Part shown: piece by piece, positions 44,698 through 54,866 of the stretch | Layout: every line of letters starts with the position of its first letter | Position numbering within the stretch: position 1 is the stretch's first letter | Assembly (NCBI GenBank): GCA_025267735.1 | Contig: CM046303.1 | Span: 57,057,403-57,121,402 of the forward strand | Source of the DNA: Mactra quadrangularis | Taxonomy: Eukaryota; Mollusca; Bivalvia; Venerida; Mactridae | Length of the DNA stretch: 64,000 bases | Reading direction: 5' to 3' | Translations under genes and position numbers: made by a program | The notes under the pieces: generated by a model | The model's database searches: none | Seen by the model: only the letters and a program-made list of their open reading frames with translations | Told to the model about the DNA's origin: nothing

Positions 44698-46690
44698 TAA
44701 AATAAACCCCATAGCACAATCATAACTCTTTTCTATTATATATGAACACTTCTAATAAATTCGTCATTGTCCTTACATTACGATATTCTTATGTTATTGT
44801 GTATTCCATCAGTCTTTTTTCCATTGTAAATACAAATCAGTCAAAACACTTTCTTATCCGGTGAATAAAGTACCACCTAATTAGTCGCAACATTAATTTA
44901 GAATAGCCTATCAGATGTTTTGTTATCAGTCTTGAGTAGATTTCAGTCTAAGCTTTTCCAGCTTTTAATTTAGATATTGGATTATGATTCCATAAGATAA
45001 AATTAGTGGAATTGAAAGTAGGGTCAGCATGGGGTCAGTCGTACCAACCATATTTAATTATATTTCCATATAAAAAACAAATATTCATCGCAAATCTATC
45101 GTGAATCACATAATGCTTTTTGGTCATTCATCTTGGCAAATATTCTATATTTGCATTACTAGAGGAATAGTTTACTTTTTCGAAATAAAACACATTATGT
45201 TTCTCTTTGTTCCAATTTATTGTTTAAGCTGGTCTTTTCCCAAATGATTTTCTGTAACTCAAGGCAAACAAAGAAATAAATACAAAAGCACATCACTCAC
45301 AGATGGCAAACTTTCCGACATTGTATTGAGATCTAAACCGATGAACACAACGACTATTTAGCGGATGTTTTGTTGATTCTGTGAAGAAGAGTTGTATCTT
45401 TGATCTTGCCAGCAATTGATAGATATACATGGAAGGCTATATCTGTGCTTATATTTCATATACAATTACAGATATTATTAAGAAGCAAGCTATTTCTGTT
45501 AAATAAATCTATATGATATTTGGCTAAATCCTAACGTATAATTAATGAACTGCTTTCATATTCTTCAATAGATGGCATTGATGGTTTGTATTGCTTTACA
45601 TTTCAAAATACGCTTTCGTATATTTGCTTATTAGTCCCCTACCGGTGTTTACACCGATGGGGACTATAGGTATGCACTTCGTCCGTATGTCTGTCCGCTT
45701 AAATCTGGATCCCGTGATTTCGAAAAAAGAATCCAAGCTATTGTGTTGGAAATAAGTATGTGAGTATAATTTAATGAGTAGATTGTGCACATCATTGTCT
45801 TTTCTTTTTCAGACCAAAATAATGGTTGCTATGGATACGGAAATATTGAAAAAAATATTTAAAAAAACCTCGTATTCATGTGTAAATCAAAATCTTTTCA
45901 ATTTATATTGATGAAACTTAGTATGTGAATATGTTGCAATGTGTAGATTACATATCATTGATTTTTCTTTTCTGGTCAAAATTCTGGTTGTTATGGATGT
46001 GGAAATAATAAAAAATCACCAAAACGGTTGTATCACAGTGTTACTTAAAATCTTGTTTTAAATATATATTTTCCTGAAATATATTCAACTAGATTGATGT
46101 TTTAAGCTAGTCTATGAAATAGAGGTCAAGTATAGTGCTATTCTTAAATTAGTCATAGATCACCGGTAGGGGACTTCAGTATTGCCTGAAATACGTACTG
46201 ATCCTTGTTGTTTTAGCTTTGTCTGTCAGAATATTTATACTAAGGAAAATAAAAATCAAGACATTTAATATTTTTCATTGTGCTTAGGTTCCAATCCCCA
46301 TTTATTCTAAGAATCAAACTTGTTCAATCACAACAAAACGTCGTTCTAATTTAGATATGAGGGTTTTTTTGGTAAAATTATTCTAATAAGAAATAATTTC
46401 TCATTCGTATTCCATATCAAACACTATAAGTGACAAGTTGGAAATAAAATATCAAAATGTCAATACCATATTGTCAGTATGATCAATGTAAACATATGTT
46501 GTGTCAAGATATCATATGATGAATGTATTCATTTAAAGGTGAAATATCGGACACTCAGAGACGTAGACTCTCTTTTGTAGACATACAATCAGATGAGAGA
46601 AAACATAGGTCTTATAGTTGTCGTAACTAATCAGAACTTGATTTGAATCTGTAATGATATATCGTGTTGGAGAACGTATCATTGTCCTGT
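44698..46690. repeat. Tandem duplication unit B
   Basis: Second copy of the array, lacking the unit A SINE but carrying a 543-bp TIR element (45633-46175). The right ~270 bp is almost identical to unit A. Confidence 0.8.
45633..46175. mobile_element. TIR element, ends AGTCCCCTACCGGTG
   Basis: The inverted ends AGTCCCCTACCGGTG and CACCGGTAGGGGACT are perfect over 15 bp. The left end also folds on itself (CACCGATGGGGACT follows within 20 bp). TTCGTCCGTATGTCTGTCCG lies just inside, as in other bivalve-type repeats. It is absent from the corresponding place in unit A. No ORF. Confidence 0.75.
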
Positions 46691-47026
46691 CAACTATCAT
46701 ACAAATTTGCTGATTACCCTGTAAAACAGTCATAGGCGTCGGTTCTGAACTTATCTGCCAAACGACAACAGATAAACTCTAAATAGAATGTAAAGATATT
46801 TCTTTCTTGAATGTCGTTACTCGACATGTTATGGCTCCGTTATGTTAAGAACATTCTGATTTAAATAATCATCCATAACCTTTACATTACTCGTGGTATA
46901 ATGTAAAATTCTGAATGATAGGTCCTTTGTATAGTACACTGAACGAAATATTTCTCCGACCTTTATCGGCATAGAAATCACTATTTCAAACAGTAATATC
47001 TGAAGTGTAAATATCTGTAAGTCCAT
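46533..47026 (-). CDS. Candidate two-exon gene for a small secreted protein
   Basis: Proposed exons are 46880..47026 and 46533..46718 (minus), giving 110 residues. Exon 1 begins ATG with a likely signal peptide (MDLQIFTLQILLFEIVIS) followed by MPIKVGEIFRSVYYTKDL, and ends NVK at AAG before GTTATG. The acceptor CTGTTTTACAG starts exon 2, phase 0, which encodes GNQQICMIVDRTMIRSPTRY and IITDSNQVLISYDNYKTYVF, ending ECPIFHL and TAA. The intron is 161 bp. I do not recognise the protein. The VLISYDNYKTYVFSHLIVC stretch vaguely recalls a lipocalin C-terminal strand, but the protein is too short and lacks the GxW motif. The second exon is duplicated in unit A. Confidence 0.35.
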
Positions 47027-47129
47027 TCACAAATGAAATGCTGGTGATTTGTGTGCTATTTACCGAGTTTGATTGTTAGTGTTCAAGAAGTTGTAATTAG
47101 TTCTACTTATTTGTATGTACATACAAAAC

Positions 47130-47660
47130 AAGTCAATTTTCGTACTCAGGGAATAAACATCCTCTTAATTAGTCACTTCGTTGATCACAAATAGTATTTC
47201 ACATGTTTTGTTGTCAATCGCGAATAGGGATTTTTGATAAGTATTTTGATAGAGGAAAGCAATTCCAATGATTTAATTAGCTTTTTATCAAACAAGGTCA
47301 GAATGTGGTCAATCATGTTAACAAAATCTAATCGAATTCCTACGAAAAATTGTCAATATTGTCATGATTCAAAAATATTTCGTGACCATTTGTCTTTTTT
47401 CATAATTTCGCGTTACATAATATACTTCTTGGGACCAATAATTTACCCCAGGAATACTTTGTCTTGTTCAATTGCATGCTTTTAGCTAATGTTGTTTTTT
47501 CTAAATGACTGTCTGGATGGCTTTTTTCAAGGTAAGCAATGAGACCAATACAAAAGATCTAGCATGAGAAGAGTAACTGCAAATCCCCATGATTGAGTTT
47601 AAACTGTTCAATAAAAAAACTTCGAAACGATGTCAGGTGCCTTCGGTTGGGACAAGTTTT
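47130..47660. repeat. Diverged third copy (unit C, left part)
   Basis: GGGAATAAACATCC, TTAATTAGTCAC, TTTTGTTGTCAATC and AGGTCAGAATGTGGTCAATC follow the same order as in units A and B (for example GTCAGCATGAGGTCAATC). Much more diverged. The right-hand counterpart resurfaces at about 50080-50400. Confidence 0.55.
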
Positions 47661-50080
47661 TTTATTTAATCATAGATGGTTATTTCTCAATTTATGCTTT
47701 ATTGCAGGTTACACAATTCGCCGAAGGACATTTATATAGATTAATTTGTGATATAGGTCTACAAAATAATTGCCCCTGATACGATTTTATCTTTAGACAT
47801 TGGTTTATTGCCAGCAAAAAAGCGACATTAAGCAGCATAAAAAACTAAACCACTGAACCAATTAAAATATTAATAACATTGCCATTTATGAAGGAGAGAA
47901 GCACAAACGTAAATAATATATATACTAACTATACATATATTAGATCTTATGAACTTGTTTGTATCCTTGACATTCACAGTAGTAATATTCATTATGGCTC
48001 TTGGAATAAAGGGTTTTGATCTACTTTATGTTGTATTGCTTCTCCTTATGTAGTTTATAACGTTCTCTTAATAGTTATAAATGCATTTTAGCGAACATAA
48101 TGCAATTACAATTGTTTGAATCAATAAGGCACGCGATCATTATGTTTTTAGCATTAATCTAATTGACCGTTTACTAACAAATGAACGAAATGAACTCTGT
48201 AAAAATCTATTTTTGTGTTTCAAATCAATGTATTAAAATAAGTATACGGAGATGTACTAGGCGTTTTACCAGTCAAAGAAATTCTTATTAGTCAACTATT
48301 TAGCAGGAACTGTTCGTTTATTAAGACAGACATGAATACCTCAATTGCATTTTAAGGGTTTGTGGTAACATCAAGTCTTACAAGATTAGATAATATGTCA
48401 CCTCTTACTGTTTGATTCAATTTAGCAAGAGTTAGTGTACACTTAATACTCTTAAAATTTACTCTACAAATTAAATACAAACAAGAAAACATCCATGTAA
48501 AATTTCATCTTGAAATTGTAAAACCGGGTCTGTTATTTCCAATTGTACACATTTCAAACATTTTCCATGTAAAACGTAAAAGATACAAATTTAGGTTTAA
48601 ATGACGGTCATAATTAGGTTTTAATATGAATACAAGAGGCAAATCTATTCGTTATCCATATAATGAACACTAATAGCATGGTGATAGTATGGGTTTAACG
48701 CCGTAACAACACATTGTATACATGTAGGTCATATAACGGCGTCCAGCGCACCTTACCTAGCTTGCCTGGACCCTTGTCGATAACCAGTACTCACCTACCC
48801 TTCCACAAGGCCGGAAACTTCTCCATATACCTTTTATAATGGAGGAAAATTGACATTATTGTCAAATTTTTATGGAAGGGTATAACCATCCCGGGTGGGA
48901 TTCGAACCCGTACCCCCTTCTGGACACTAGATTCGAAATCCCGGCGCGCTACCAACTGCGCTACCGACCCGAGTTATATAAGAATTCAATCAAAGTAAAT
49001 GTTAACTATTTAACATAAACATGTTTGTATTGTTTGTTTGTAAGCAGTAAAAGCAGAATTAGTATTAACTTAGAGGATGAAGAAGTAAAGAAACCAGAAA
49101 TGTTGAATCAATATTGAAAGCTATTTAGCTTTATTGAAATCTTGCATGCTATCTAATGACTTCAGTGAACGCAAGTTCGTACCGTTGAAAGAAACCTTAC
49201 GTAATTGTCTCTCACTAACGAGCGCTAAGTAGAGATTAAACCAGCTATTACCGACCATGAACAGATCATTATCTAGAAATGTCTTGCAATTCGGTGACAT
49301 TTTCAAGGTACGTCTTCCTACATGTATAAGGAACTAGTGACACGGATAGTTATTTTACATATCAATATTCTAATCGGTTTTGTTGAACATTTGTAGATTT
49401 TGCACAAATAGTAATATAAAATACTTATATCGTATACCGGGGAATGTAATGTATATCATATACTTATCGATAATTCTTGTCGTACGAAGCCGTATTATAT
49501 ATCATGACTATCAATGAGATGTCCTCAACTCTTCATGTTCATTGTCGAATATTACAGTGTACAGTGTATAAAAGTAAGATATATGCACTTTTCTAAATTG
49601 TTGAGACCAGATTTATAAATATATTGGGCATTTAAAGCTTTTCGAACGTTTGATAAATTGGTATTATTTTCTGATTGGTTATAATTTCTCTGAGTGGAAA
49701 TTAAACGCCCATTTTGTATAACACATAAAAGGCTAAAATAAAGCAATTAAATGTGTCCTGTACACGAGGTCTATCATTTTATTGGGACAGGTCAGTGTAA
49801 TTTGGTGAAATTATTTTGAGAGTGCTAAGAATTGCGAATTATATAAAAGCTACTGTATTTCAAATATTTGTTATATTCATTTGCTTCAAATGAATACTTT
49901 TAAAGTAACATAGATTCAAATTATTTCTCTATTGAATTGTAGATTGGTCTAATGCAGGAGTGAATTTCACTTGGTGCGTATACAAATTTTATTCCAGAAC
50001 TGCAATTGCAATAACCATAAGTACAAATAAACAAACATTTTTATATTCAATCTTGATATCAGATTTTCTTCAGAATTGTT
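47661..50080. other. Non-coding stretch in unit C with one SINE
   Basis: AT-rich. Holds a full-length SINE at 48690-48975 and a 61-codon minus ORF at 49121-49306 (MKMSPNCKTFLDNDLFMVGN) without splice or homology support. Confidence 0.4.
48690..48975 (-). mobile_element. Full-length SINE, family 1
   Basis: GGGTTTAACGCCGTAACAAC, CGGCGTCCAGCGCACC, GGCCGGAAACTTCTCC, the B-box complement GGGATTCGAACCCGTACC and GCGCTACCAACTGCGCTACC. The least diverged minus-orientation copy in the window. Confidence 0.9.
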
Positions 50081-50400
50081 ATAGTTTTTTAATTTCTTTT
50101 TCGTATTCATAATTAAATACTGTTAGTAACAGTCTTGGAATAAAGTATCAAAATGTAGATTCCAAAATGTCTGTAAGCTCAGTGTATGCATATGTAGTGT
50201 CAAGTTATCAAAGGAGAAATATCGAACACTCAATGAAATGATATCCCTTAAAAAGATGATAAGAAACAGGTCTTATGTTATCTTAGCTAATTAGTACTCT
50301 GATTGACTCTGTAATGATAATTCGTAATGATTGACGTATTCTTTTACAGAAAATTATCACACCAACTAGCAAATTACCCGGTAAGATATTTTATTGTCCG
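50080..50400. repeat. Diverged third copy (unit C, right part)
   Basis: GGAATAAAGTATCAAAATGT, GGAGAAATATCGAACACTCA and CAGGTCTTATGTTATC parallel units A and B (GGAAATAAAATATCAAAATG and so on). The coding frame of the candidate exon is lost here (TAA soon after VLIS). Confidence 0.6.
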
Positions 50401-50441
50401 AAATCTCATAAATATTTCCATGGAACTTACGTTGTATTTTG

Positions 50442-50442
<1 letters not shown>

Positions 50443-50489
<47 letters not shown>

Positions 50490-50640
50490 GACTTTATTTA
50501 AACAGGCTGCACATTTGGACAAGTCCAATCTTCCATGTGGGCCTCAGTATACAAGTATATACATTTAAACAATTATATAAGTCGATATTCAAATTGTAAT
50601 AAAAAAAGTTAAAGGATATCTTAATAGCTAAGACCTGTGT
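50443..50640 (-). mobile_element. LINE 3' end with (TTA)n tail
   Basis: (AAT)n at 50443-50488 is the tail, followed by CGACTTTATTTAAACAGGCT, CACATTTGGACAAGTCCAAT and CTTCCATGTGGGCCTC. Same 3' end as at 12003 and 36218. No RT coding sequence was recognised beyond it. Confidence 0.75.
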
Positions 50641-50995
50641 GCTTTAATTCATCTTACAGCACCCAACGTTTTAAAGTAATTCTGCCCATAAATGTTGCTT
50701 TTGTCTACTTAAATGCATAAGTTGATGCTTTAAATGTATCATAGGTGGTAAGAACATTTTAATATTCAATGAAAAAGCAGCACTTAGTAAGTGAAGGTAA
50801 CTCCCTTCTAGATGTTTTGTTATCAAAACATAATGAGTTTTTATTTTTCGATATATATTGTGATACAAAAATTTCATTTCATAAAATAATTCGCTTCCAT
50901 TGGTCGAAATATGGCAAATCAATTTTACAATATTTAACCATATTTCCATGAATAATATACAAAAAAATGCGTTCTTGACATTTCGTCTTTCTTAC

Positions 50996-51154
50996 TTGGC
51001 ATACGTTTCAGCTTGATAACTTGAGGACATTGGTTAACTTCCAAGAGCAAAATATTATAATTAATTTGTTTAACATACTCAATATCATGTTCTTGGCTTA
51101 ACGTTTCTGTAGCATTGGTCGACTGGCATTTTTGTCTATTTTCCTTTGCCCGTT
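50996..51154 (-). CDS. Candidate exon, unidentified
   Basis: The acceptor CAATATTTTAG and donor GTAAGA bound a 159-bp open segment with entry phase 1 and exit phase 1, encoding RAKENRQKCQSTNATETLSQ and INYNILLLEVNQCPQVIKLK. Two cysteines and an N-glycosylation site (NAT) would fit an extracellular protein. No partner exon was found. Confidence 0.22.
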
Positions 51155-51164
51155 CTAAAATATT

Positions 51165-53014
51165 GCAAATATGGTATCTATACATGCAAACAATCTTAGT
51201 GCCATGTCATTTTAGAGTCGTATGTGAACAGAACAACCGGTTAAAATCCAAGTTAAGAAATCCTTAAAAAAGAAGCAATGTATCCAAGTTTGAGAGATGG
51301 TAAGATTACACGGAAGTATTGATAGAATATAACTTAGACAAGTACGTGTATAAACAATCTTAACGAGTTCAATACTACATTAATTATCTGCCATTCATCT
51401 TCGGACCTCTCCAGTATAACTGAACTTATTGTAATATTTTCTGACCATATTTACTGGTATAAAGCACATCGAAGTGTCTGTTTGCATTGATAAACGACAA
51501 TTCTCTCTTAAATCACTGAATGTAACAAATTAGAATAATATGATTCTCCAACCGGTAAAACCGCTGTAATTGAAATAGAAAATCTGTTGAACATAGCCCG
51601 GACCTTAATTTACCAATTGTTGTTCCAAACAAAAACAAAACGGAAATCAAAGATAACCAAGTTATCTGTTTTTCGGTCAATTAGATTAATGGAGAAAACC
51701 AATTGATGAGAATTGTAATAATTTAAACTATTGTAAATGCATTATTGTTTGCTAAATGAAGCAATGGGGCATGTTTCTTTAATTGGGAGAATAAAAAGAA
51801 AGGAGACAAACTAAAGGAAACAAATAATAATCTAAGTAGGTTAAAATGGAAATTTATCTTAAAGGTATGGGTTAAAGTTCATTATTGTTAAAATTCTGAA
51901 ATTCTAAGTAGGAAAACATCCTTCTTAGGTGCTAAAAACCTAAATGATAGTGTCATTTTTGTTTACCCACTACATGTATTTTTATTTCATATTTCATATA
52001 TGTTCTAGTTCAATTCATCAATGACAATAAACCCACAGCTCAATCGACTTTCTCGTTTTCTAAATTATCCTCGTTCGCAGGTTATTTAGGTGCGTTTTTT
52101 ATGATAACCAAGATTTCGCATCACGTTATATTACCCTTTAAATGTTGCAATATTCTAAATTAATTTTCTGCCTCAATTGGTATTTCAAAAGAACATTCAC
52201 AATCACTGATTTGCATCACGACGTCAATTGAAGATTGTTTTAAAACATCTGTAATATCATAACGTGGTTTTCGTAAAGTAGCACAAAAATTAATTTCGTT
52301 TTGCTTGACTAATAACACGTTGCTCTGATAGAAACGATTTAACAACATTCTGATTAACTACAATACTGTATATCACAATGTACGTAAACTGAAGAAACTA
52401 GTTTGTCGTATCAATTGAAATGTAACATTTACCTAAGACCACAAAAAGAACTTTGAAAAATAGCAAAAACATAGCATTCAAGTTTTATTATTCATACTAT
52501 TTATTACGAACACAGTCAGCACGTGTAGGCGTTTCTTCGAAGTAAAATTCTATATCTATTAATGTAACAAAACTTGTCAGATTAAACAAGATTAAGTTCC
52601 TATCTTAATGTCAGGAACTACAGACAGCAGTCATTATCCTTTCTTTTCATAAAAATGTCAAAATTTCTGCACAGTGTATAGTAAACAGGAAACATTTTTA
52701 CAAAATGTCAAAGGCTTTATCTAACAAAGTTAGCACATAAAGCAACGTTTATGAAGAAACAAGATTATGTATCCGACAGTAAATCTTGTAGGTGAAAGAC
52801 ATTTTATGTATAAGGATTACCAATGTGATAAATCAACTCAACGAAATCGTTTTTATCTCATTTACGGCCCAGATAGGAATATCCATAACATTAATAACTA
52901 TGATTAGATACACAAGCCATCTATTGGAAAAGGTTTAATGACCTGATTGTTTTTCTTCTATATTTGATATGCAAATGTGTTTCCAAAATCATAACAAATT
53001 CTAGACGAACTATT
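51165..53014. repeat. Tandem duplication unit D
   Basis: Repeats with ~1850-bp spacing as unit E. Both copies start near ATGGTATCTA (51171 and 53021). The left two-thirds is ~85-90% similar by eye, while 52345-52990 is ~98% identical to 54190-54840. It includes a 62-codon minus ORF at 52160-52348 whose unit E counterpart is broken. Confidence 0.85.
52160..52348 (-). CDS. Candidate terminal exon, intact in unit D only
   Basis: A possible acceptor GTAGTTAATCAG lies before ATG, which opens MLLNRFYQSNVLLVKQNEIN. It continues with RKPRYDITDVLKQSSIDVVM and ends CECSFEIPIEAEN and TAA. The unit E copy has stops and frameshifts in the same region, so selection is not evident. Not recognised. Confidence 0.2.
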   Translation of the reverse strand: MLLNRFYQSNVLLVKQNEINFCATLRKPRYDITDVLKQSSIDVVMQISDCECSFEIPIEAEN

Positions 53015-54866
53015 TCAAACATGGTATCTATTTGCAAACAACCTTATTTCTGTATCAGTTTTCAGTCGTTTACAGAACAATCTTTAAAATCCAGAGTAAA
53101 AGCTGGAAATCATTTATAAGATGAAATGTAACCAAGTCTGAGAGATAGTAAGAATACACGGCGGCATTGATAGAATATAACTTAGACATGGTTGTGTATA
53201 AATAATCTTAACCAGGTCAATACTATAATAATTAACTGCTATCAGTCTTTGGACCTCGCCAGTATAACTGAACTAATTGTAATATTTTCTGATCATATTT
53301 ACTGGTATAAAGCACATTAAAGTGTTTGTTTGCATTGATAAACGACAATTCTGTCTTAAATCACCGAATGTAACAAATTAGAATATCATAATTTTCCGAC
53401 CAGTTATACCGCTGTAATTGAAACAGAAAATCTGTTGAACATAGCCCTGACCTTAATTTTAACAAATGTTGTTCATAACATGGAAAACGGACAGCAAATA
53501 AAATTATTATTTTTTTCGGTCAATTAGTTTAATGGAGAAAACAAATTGACGAGGATTGTATTAATTCAAACTCTTGTAAATGCATTTTTGTTTGCTAAAT
53601 GAAACAATAGAGCACGTTTATTGCATCAGGAGAATCAAGAAGATAGGAGACATAACTAAAGGAAACAAATTAGGGCCTACGTAGGTTGAAATGAAAATTT
53701 GTATGAAAAGTGTATGGGTGAAGGGTCATAATTGTTAAAATTCTGAAATTCTATTTAGGAAAACATCCTTCATTGGTGCTAAAATCTAAATGATAGTCTC
53801 ATTTTTGTTTAGCCACTGATGCATTCTTATTTTCATGTTTCGTATCTGTTCTAGTTGAATTCATCAATGACAATAAATCCACAGCTCAATCGACTTTCTC
53901 GTTTTCCGAATATTCCTCGTTTGAAGGTTATTTAGAAGCGGTTTTTTATGATAACCAAGATTTCGCATCACGTTATATTACCCTTTAAATGTTGCACTAT
54001 TCTAGATTAATTTCCTGCCTCAATTGGCATTTCAAAAGAACATTCACAATCCCTGCTTTGCAACTCGACGTCAATTGAAGATTTCTTTTTAAAACATCTT
54101 TAATACCATAACGTGGTTTTCGTAAATTAGTACAAAAAATTATTTTCATTTTGCTTGACTAATAACACGTTGCCCTAACAGAAACGATTTAACAACATTC
54201 TGATTAACTACAATACTGTATATCACAATGTACGTAAACTGAAGAAACTAGTTTGTCGAATCAATTAAAATGTAACATTTACCTAAGACCACAAAAAGAA
54301 CTTTGAAAAATAGCAAAAACATAGCATTCAAGTTTTATTATTCATACTATTTATTACGAACACAGTCAGCACGTGTAGGCGTATCTTCGAAGTAAAATTC
54401 TATATCTATTAATGTAACAAAACTTGTCAGATTAAACAAGATTAAGTTCCTATCTTAATGTCAGGAACTACAGACAGAAGTCATTATCCTTTCTTTTCAT
54501 ACAAATGTCCAAATTTCTGCACTGTGTATAGTAAACAGGAAACATTTTTACAAAATGTCAAAGGCTTTATCTAACAAAGTTAGCACATTAAGCAACGTTT
54601 ATGAAGAAACAAGATTATGTATCCGACAGTAAATCTTGTAGGTGAAAGACATTTTATGTATAAGGATTACGAATGTGATAAATCAACTCAACGAAATCGT
54701 TTTATCTCATTTACGGCCCAGATAGGAATATCCATAACATTAATAACTATGATTAGATACACAAGCCATCTACTGGAAAAGGTTTAATGACCTGATTGTT
54801 TTTCTTCTATATTTAATATGCAAATGTGTCTCCAAATCATAACAAATTTTAGACGAACTATTTGCA
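53015..54866. repeat. Tandem duplication unit E
   Basis: Direct repeat of unit D, ending at AACAAATTTTAGACGAACTA (D has AACAAATTCTAGACGAAC at its right end). Small indels and substitutions are concentrated in the left two-thirds. Confidence 0.85.

Noticed and set aside
49121..49306. 61-codon minus ORF (MKMSPNCKTFLDND...) as another small gene
   Set aside because: No acceptor, donor or signal peptide supports it.
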